Below, piece after piece: positions 60,236 to 64,000 of a stretch of 64,000 nucleotides of DNA (its first letter is position 1; the number at the start of each line of letters is the position of its first letter). The DNA comes from Sorangium cellulosum (GTDB taxonomy: Bacteria; Myxococcota_A; Polyangia; Polyangiales; Polyangiaceae). A program made the translations under genes and the position numbers. Location: contig NZ_CP012673.1 of assembly GCF_002950945.1 (NCBI RefSeq), positions 5,455,001-5,519,000 of the forward strand, in the 5' to 3' direction. The notes under the pieces are model-generated. The model was not told the DNA's origin. It saw only the letters and a list, made by a program, of their open reading frames with translations, and ran no database searches.

Positions 60236-61099
60236 ATGGTGTCGGGCAGGCGAGGCGAGAAGCGGCAAGAGCAGCAGGCGTTTGCGCTCAAGGGCACGAT
60301 GCCCGCCCTCACGATGATCTGTTTGCGGACCTCGGACGTGGGGGCCATCGAGCGCCAGCTCGCGGACCACATCTCGCAGATGCCGCACTTCTTCCTGCAC
60401 CTGCCGATCCTGCTCGAGCTCGACGCGCTGGGCGACGAGCCCGTCGACCTCGGCGCCGTCGCCGGGGTGCTGAGGAAGCACAACCTCGTGCCCATCGCCG
60501 TGCGCAACCCGACCGACGCCCAGCGGGAGCGGGCCGTCGCCGCCGGCCTCGGCGTCCTGCGGGCGCCGCACGCGCGCGGGGCGCGCCAGCCGGCGTCGTC
60601 CGAGGGGAACACGCCCACGCCGGGGCCGGTGGCGGCAGGGCCGGTGGCGGCAGGGCCGGTGGCGGCAGGGCCGGCGGCGGCAGGGCCTGCCCCGGCGGAG
60701 CGCGGGGCGTCCGGGCCCACCCGGCGCCCGAGGGACGCCGCGCCCCCGCCGGACGCGGCCGGCGAGCCGCCGCCGGCGGGGCTGACGGTGCGGCAGCCGG
60801 TGCGCAGCGGGCAGGTCGTCTACGTGCCCCACGGAGACCTCGTGGTCCTCTCGCCGGTCAGCTCGGGCGCGGAGCTCATCGCGGACGGCAACATCCACGT
60901 CTACGCGCCGCTCCGCGGCCGCGCCATGGCGGGCGCGCACAACAACGCGGACGCGAGCATCTTCTGCATGAGCCTCGAGGCGGAGTTCGTCTCCATCGCC
61001 GGCCGTTACCTCATGGCCGACGAGATCCCGGACGAGCACCGCGGCAAGCCCGCGCGCATCTCCGTGCAGAACGAAGGGCTCGTGGTCACGCGGCTGTGA
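60236..61099 (+). CDS. minC: Septum site-determining protein MinC
   Basis: A 287-residue division inhibitor. The N-terminal MinC domain (residues ~15-115: FALKGTMPALTMICLRTSDV, then FFLHLPILLELDAL) antagonises FtsZ; the C-terminal beta-helix domain (~185-287) carries the family's RSGQ-V-x-x...GDLVVL, SSGAELIADGNIHVYAPLRGRAMAG and DASIFC blocks, which bind MinD and self-associate. The linker contains four 15-bp repeats coding GPVAA (60623-60684). ATG 60236 has GCGAGGAC upstream. No minD or minE follows, which is unusual since they usually form an operon. Confidence 0.95.
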   Translation: MVSGRRGEKRQEQQAFALKGTMPALTMICLRTSDVGAIERQLADHISQMPHFFLHLPILLELDALGDEPVDLGAVAGVLRKHNLVPIAVRNPTDAQRERAVAAGLGVLRAPHARGARQPASSEGNTPTPGPVAAGPVAAGPVAAGPAAAGPAPAERGASGPTRRPRDAAPPPDAAGEPPPAGLTVRQPVRSGQVVYVPHGDLVVLSPVSSGAELIADGNIHVYAPLRGRAMAGAHNNADASIFCMSLEAEFVSIAGRYLMADEIPDEHRGKPARISVQNEGLVVTRL

Positions 61100-61186
61100 G
61101 GCGCGGGCGGGCCCGCCGCCGGCGCGGCCGGTCGCTGCGCGCCCCACGCTCCACGCGGCGCCCGGGCGGGCCTCCCGGCCGAGGGG

Positions 61187-61912
61187 TCAACGGCACAGGA
61201 ACCGCGCCTCGCCGGTGCTCTTGCAGGCCTGATCGCAGCTGACCTTGGCGCAGCCGCAGCGGCGCAGCGCGCCGGGATCGCGGGTGCGTTCGGAGCACTC
61301 CTTGCTGCGGCTCTCGCACTCGGCGTCGCAGATCGCGACCTCCGCGGCGCCCGGCGGGCAGTCGACGTCGGCCGGCTGAGCCACGGAGTCCGCGGAGTCC
61401 GCGGCGCGGCAGAGCTCGATCGCTGCGACGTTCTCGAGGAGCGGAATGCGCCCTCCTCTCAGACACTGTGCTTCCGGCTCGCAGACGTGATCCCGCAGCG
61501 AGGCGAGCACGCGGACTCGCCGCCCGCGCAGCGCGCGCCAGCCCGGGCCGAGCAGGCGCTCGGCGTCCTCTCGTGACATCAGCCTTCCGGCGATGATGGG
61601 CTGCTCGCCTTTCGTCAGCTCCAGCGTGCCCACCCAGCGCTCGCGCTGGATCATGTCGCCAGGCGGCCTGCGCTCCGCTGGCGGGGGCGCGGGCGGCGCG
61701 GGCGGCGCGCCGCCGGGCGTTGCGCTCGCCGTTGCGCTCGCCGCCGGTGCCGGGGCGGCAGGCGGGGTCGCAGGCTGCGGCGCGGTCGCCGGCGGGCTCG
61801 CCGTGCAGCTCATCGTCAAGGCCCAGCAGCCGCCGGCCAGCGCGCCGGCGCGGCGCCGCCGTCGGGCGCCCGACGCGCCGGGATCGACCCGTGATGCTCT
61901 GTTCACAACCAT
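61187..61912 (-). CDS. Cys-rich lipoprotein, unknown
   Basis: A 241-residue protein. ATG 61912 gives an Arg-rich, Tat-like N-terminus (ASGARRRRRAGALAGGCWAL) and a lipobox LTMSC (Cys36). A Pro/Ala-rich stretch precedes a domain with EDAERLLGPGWRALRGRRVRVL and a C-terminal Cys-rich tail of about ten cysteines. No family recognised. The start lies inside a perfect palindrome ACAACCATGGTTGT. It is convergent with minC. Confidence 0.78.
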   Translation of the reverse strand: MVVNRASRVDPGASGARRRRRAGALAGGCWALTMSCTASPPATAPQPATPPAAPAPAASATASATPGGAPPAPPAPPPAERRPPGDMIQRERWVGTLELTKGEQPIIAGRLMSREDAERLLGPGWRALRGRRVRVLASLRDHVCEPEAQCLRGGRIPLLENVAAIELCRAADSADSVAQPADVDCPPGAAEVAICDAECESRSKECSERTRDPGALRRCGCAKVSCDQACKSTGEARFLCR

Positions 61913-62034
61913 GGTTGTATTACCGTCCTGTGCCACTGGCGGGACTCGGGGTCCAGCGCCAAGCTCCGGCAGGTCACCCGGAGAGGGGTCGATCCGGCGC
62001 TGACCGCGCCGCGATCGAGGCCGCGCCGGGGTTG

Positions 62035-62052
62035 TGGTAACTTCGCCGCATG
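62035..62052 (+). promoter_or_regulatory. Extended -10 promoter, leaderless start
   Basis: TGGTAACTT (TAACTT hexamer 62038-62043) then CGCCGC and the ATG at 62050. Nearly identical to the element before the Rieske gene (TGGTAACAT-CGCCGC). Confidence 0.6.
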
Positions 62053-63246
62053 ACCAGCGCGAGCGTGACGCTGATGGCCCCTGTCGCCACGTCGCGCCCC
62101 GGCGCCCTCCGGGGGCGCCTCATCGAGTTCCTGCTCGTCGGGGGGGCGACGCTCGTCCTCTTTCCTCTCGCCTGGATCCTCCGCAGGAGCGTCGGGCTCG
62201 ACACATCGGAGCTCGCGCTCGGCTTCTTGACGTTTCACGCGGCGTCCGTGATCAACGACCCGCACTTCGCGGTGACGTACCTCCTGTTCTACAAGGACGT
62301 GAGGAGCCGCGCCCTGGGCCGCGTGTTCGCCCCGACGCAGCGGATGCGGTACGTCGTCGCCGGGTTCCTGGTGCCGCTCGCGCTCCTCGCGTGGGCGGTC
62401 GTGGCGCTGGCGACCGGCTCCGCCCGGACCATGGGCTTCATGATCCAGCTCATGTTCTTCCTCGTGGGCTGGCATTACGTGAAGCAGGGCTTCGGCGTGC
62501 TGACGGTGCTCTCGGCCCGGCGCGGGTTTCGCTTCAGCCCGCTGGAGCGCAGGGTGGTCCTCGGGCACTGCTTCGCGGCGTGGGCCTATGCGTGGGCGAG
62601 CCCGGCCGATCCGGGCAGGGAGCTCGAGGAGAAAGGCGTGGTCTACACGTCGCTCGCGCACCCGCCGGCGCTCGAGCCCGTCACCCAGGTGATCTTCGGG
62701 TTGAGCGCGCTCGCGCTGGTCTGGACGCTCGCGCACAGGTGGCGGAGGGAGAGGCGGCTGCCGCCCATCGCGCCGCTCGCCGGGTTCTTGATCACGGTCT
62801 GGCTCTGGACGGTCTACTCGAGCCTCGACCGGCTCATGATGTACCTCATCCCCGCATTGCACTCCGTCCAGTATCTGTACTTCGTCTGGCTCCTGAGGCG
62901 GAACGAGGCGCGCGAGGCCGAGGGGCCGCCGTCGTTCGGGAGGCCGACCGGCGTGCGGCTGGCGTTCCTGGCGGCCTCGGCCGTCGGCCTCGGATGGGTC
63001 GTGTTCCGCGGCGCGCCCGCGCTCCTCGACGGCGCGCTCGTGATGAGCGCGAGCGACGGTGAAGCGACGTCAGGCCTCGGCGAAACACCGTATTTAGCCG
63101 CCATCTACGTGTTCGTGAACATCCATCATTACTTCATGGATCACGTGATCTGGCGCCGCGAGAACCCGGACACGGGCTATCTGCTGCACACAGGCGAGCG
63201 AGAGGCGGCGTCAGGCGGTGGGAGGCAGATGGCGGTCGAGGGCTGA
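62050..63246 (+). CDS. Polytopic membrane protein with conserved His motifs
   Basis: A 398-residue integral membrane protein with about eight hydrophobic helices. His-bearing motifs at helix edges, NDPHFAVTYLLFY, GWHYVKQGFG, LHSVQYLYF and VNIHHYFMDHVIW, resemble those of membrane-bound di-iron enzymes or of an uncharacterised family that I recall as a conserved hypothetical with WHY-x-KQ and NIHHYF-x-D motifs. An oxidase or desaturase-like role is an inference. The promoter directly abuts the start codon; the preceding gene is divergent. Confidence 0.87.
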   Translation: MTSASVTLMAPVATSRPGALRGRLIEFLLVGGATLVLFPLAWILRRSVGLDTSELALGFLTFHAASVINDPHFAVTYLLFYKDVRSRALGRVFAPTQRMRYVVAGFLVPLALLAWAVVALATGSARTMGFMIQLMFFLVGWHYVKQGFGVLTVLSARRGFRFSPLERRVVLGHCFAAWAYAWASPADPGRELEEKGVVYTSLAHPPALEPVTQVIFGLSALALVWTLAHRWRRERRLPPIAPLAGFLITVWLWTVYSSLDRLMMYLIPALHSVQYLYFVWLLRRNEAREAEGPPSFGRPTGVRLAFLAASAVGLGWVVFRGAPALLDGALVMSASDGEATSGLGETPYLAAIYVFVNIHHYFMDHVIWRRENPDTGYLLHTGEREAASGGGRQMAVEG

Positions 63247-63266
63247 ACCCGCCTCACCAACCGCCG

Positions 63267-64000
63267 TCACGGGACCTTGGGACCGCTGACCAGCGCCCCC
63301 GTCATCGGCCCCCCGGCCCACGCGAGGGTCCAGTAGACGTTCGACCCGTCCACGGCGATGCCCCACGGATAACCGAGGTTACGTGCCCGCGTCGCGAGAT
63401 CGGTCCCGTCGAACCGCGCGCTCTGCACCTGGCCGTCGATCTCCCGGGCCGTCGTCCAGTAGACCCGCGTGTCGTCGAACGCGAGCTGCGCGGGGGTCTG
63501 CGGCAGATCCGAGACGACCCTGCGCACGGGCGTCCCGGGCGAGAAGGTGGCGATCCCCTCGCGCTCGATGAACCAGAAGGCGCCGCCGTGGGCGCGGAGC
63601 GCGCGCGGCTCATCGAGCTTGTCGTGGAGCCCCTCCGGCGCGCTCGGCGCGATCCCGTCGCGGGCGACCCGGTAGATCGCGCCCTGGGCCTCTCCGGTCC
63701 CGGCGGCGGTCACGTAGACGTGGTCGGCGTCGAGCGCGATCCCGCTGGCGAAGCCCGGGACGGTGGCGAGCTTCACCTTCGTCGGCTCCGCGCCGGGGTC
63801 CAGCGGGGCCGCGAACAGCCCGCCATCCTCGAACGCGGGGGGCGTTCCCGCCTCGACCCAGTAGAGCGTGCCCTGATCCACCGCGAGCCCCGCGACGCCG
63901 CGCGCGCCCGGCGCGAGCTCGGTCGGCTCGCCGCCGGCCTTGGGGACGGCCGCGATGCCCCCCTCGTGCGAGAAGTACACCGCCGCCTCGTCGAGCGCGA
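63267..64000 (-). CDS. Beta-propeller protein, 5' end outside window
   Basis: At least 244 residues of a protein truncated by the right edge of the window; the frame is open to base 64000 (ALDEAAVYFSHEGG precedes the internal GTG at 63980). Repeats of ~45 residues with strand motifs LYWVEAG, VYVTAAG, FWFIERE, VYWTTAR and VYWTLAW, each preceded by a small, hydrophobic residue pattern (GLAVD, GIALDAD, LAFDD, GIAVDGS), are those of an NHL/SMP-30-like or YncE-like propeller common in myxobacterial secreted proteins. The signal sequence, if any, lies outside. Confidence 0.85.
   Translation of the reverse strand, partial: ALDEAAVYFSHEGGIAAVPKAGGEPTELAPGARGVAGLAVDQGTLYWVEAGTPPAFEDGGLFAAPLDPGAEPTKVKLATVPGFASGIALDADHVYVTAAGTGEAQGAIYRVARDGIAPSAPEGLHDKLDEPRALRAHGGAFWFIEREGIATFSPGTPVRRVVSDLPQTPAQLAFDDTRVYWTTAREIDGQVQSARFDGTDLATRARNLGYPWGIAVDGSNVYWTLAWAGGPMTGALVSGPKVP

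Overview
The window is a very GC-rich (about 70% by eye) chromosomal segment of a myxobacterium, most likely Polyangiales/Sorangium-like. The grounds are a C-terminal MYXO-CTERM-type sorting signal, many Cys- or Gly-rich lipoproteins, ECF sigma factors, a Uma2 nuclease, TTG/GTG starts and apparently leaderless promoters. No complete tRNA or rRNA gene and no CRISPR array was seen.

Layout. 0-7.5 kb: a divergent LysR regulator/FAD monooxygenase pair, a small protein beside an HNH-nuclease remnant, and a 1,296-residue HIT-PLD-helicase-DUF3427-S24 fusion. 7.5-16.3 kb: envelope and stress genes (lipoproteins, CBS protein, universal stress protein with tandem sigma-54 promoters, SASA-type esterase with MYXO-CTERM). 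16.3-26.9 kb: an unusual metabolic neighbourhood with a Rieske oxygenase, three Fe(II)/2-oxoglutarate-type oxygenases (two are paralogues), a glutathionylspermidine-synthase-like ATP-grasp ligase translationally coupled to a DUF350 membrane protein, a class C beta-lactamase-like hydrolase and two unrecognised proteins. This is the best candidate here for an undescribed biosynthetic or modification system.

27.0-39.4 kb: a tyrosine recombinase, an HTH protein, a zinc-ribbon protein and then a tightly overlapping 12-gene minus-strand operon with a two-domain cell-wall hydrolase, a C-H-D cysteine peptidase-like protein, several membrane-anchored proteins, two zinc ribbons, a coiled coil and a very basic protein. 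No portal, terminase or tail gene is recognisable. It looks like a phage-like or satellite element of unfamiliar type, headed by a perfect palindromic operator at 39,352-39,374.

39.4-52.6 kb: accessory cargo, comprising an AT-richer phospholipase D lipoprotein, three paralogous Gly-rich beta-helix lipoproteins with a PEGA protein, a membrane-tethered ECF sigma factor, a membrane-anchored XRE protein overlapping a second ECF factor, and a frameshifted FRG-domain gene. 52.7-56.0 kb: degenerate ~150-bp repeats, a complete IS21-family element with 6-bp target duplications and a 22-bp-period array at its left end, then a tRNA 3'-end remnant followed by an intrinsic terminator, which probably marks the right edge of an integrated island. 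56.5-59.8 kb: a membrane coiled-coil protein, a DUF4365-like nuclease and decayed sigma-factor fragments. 60.2-64.0 kb: minC, a lipoprotein, a polytopic His-rich membrane protein and the truncated end of a beta-propeller gene, which read as ordinary chromosome.
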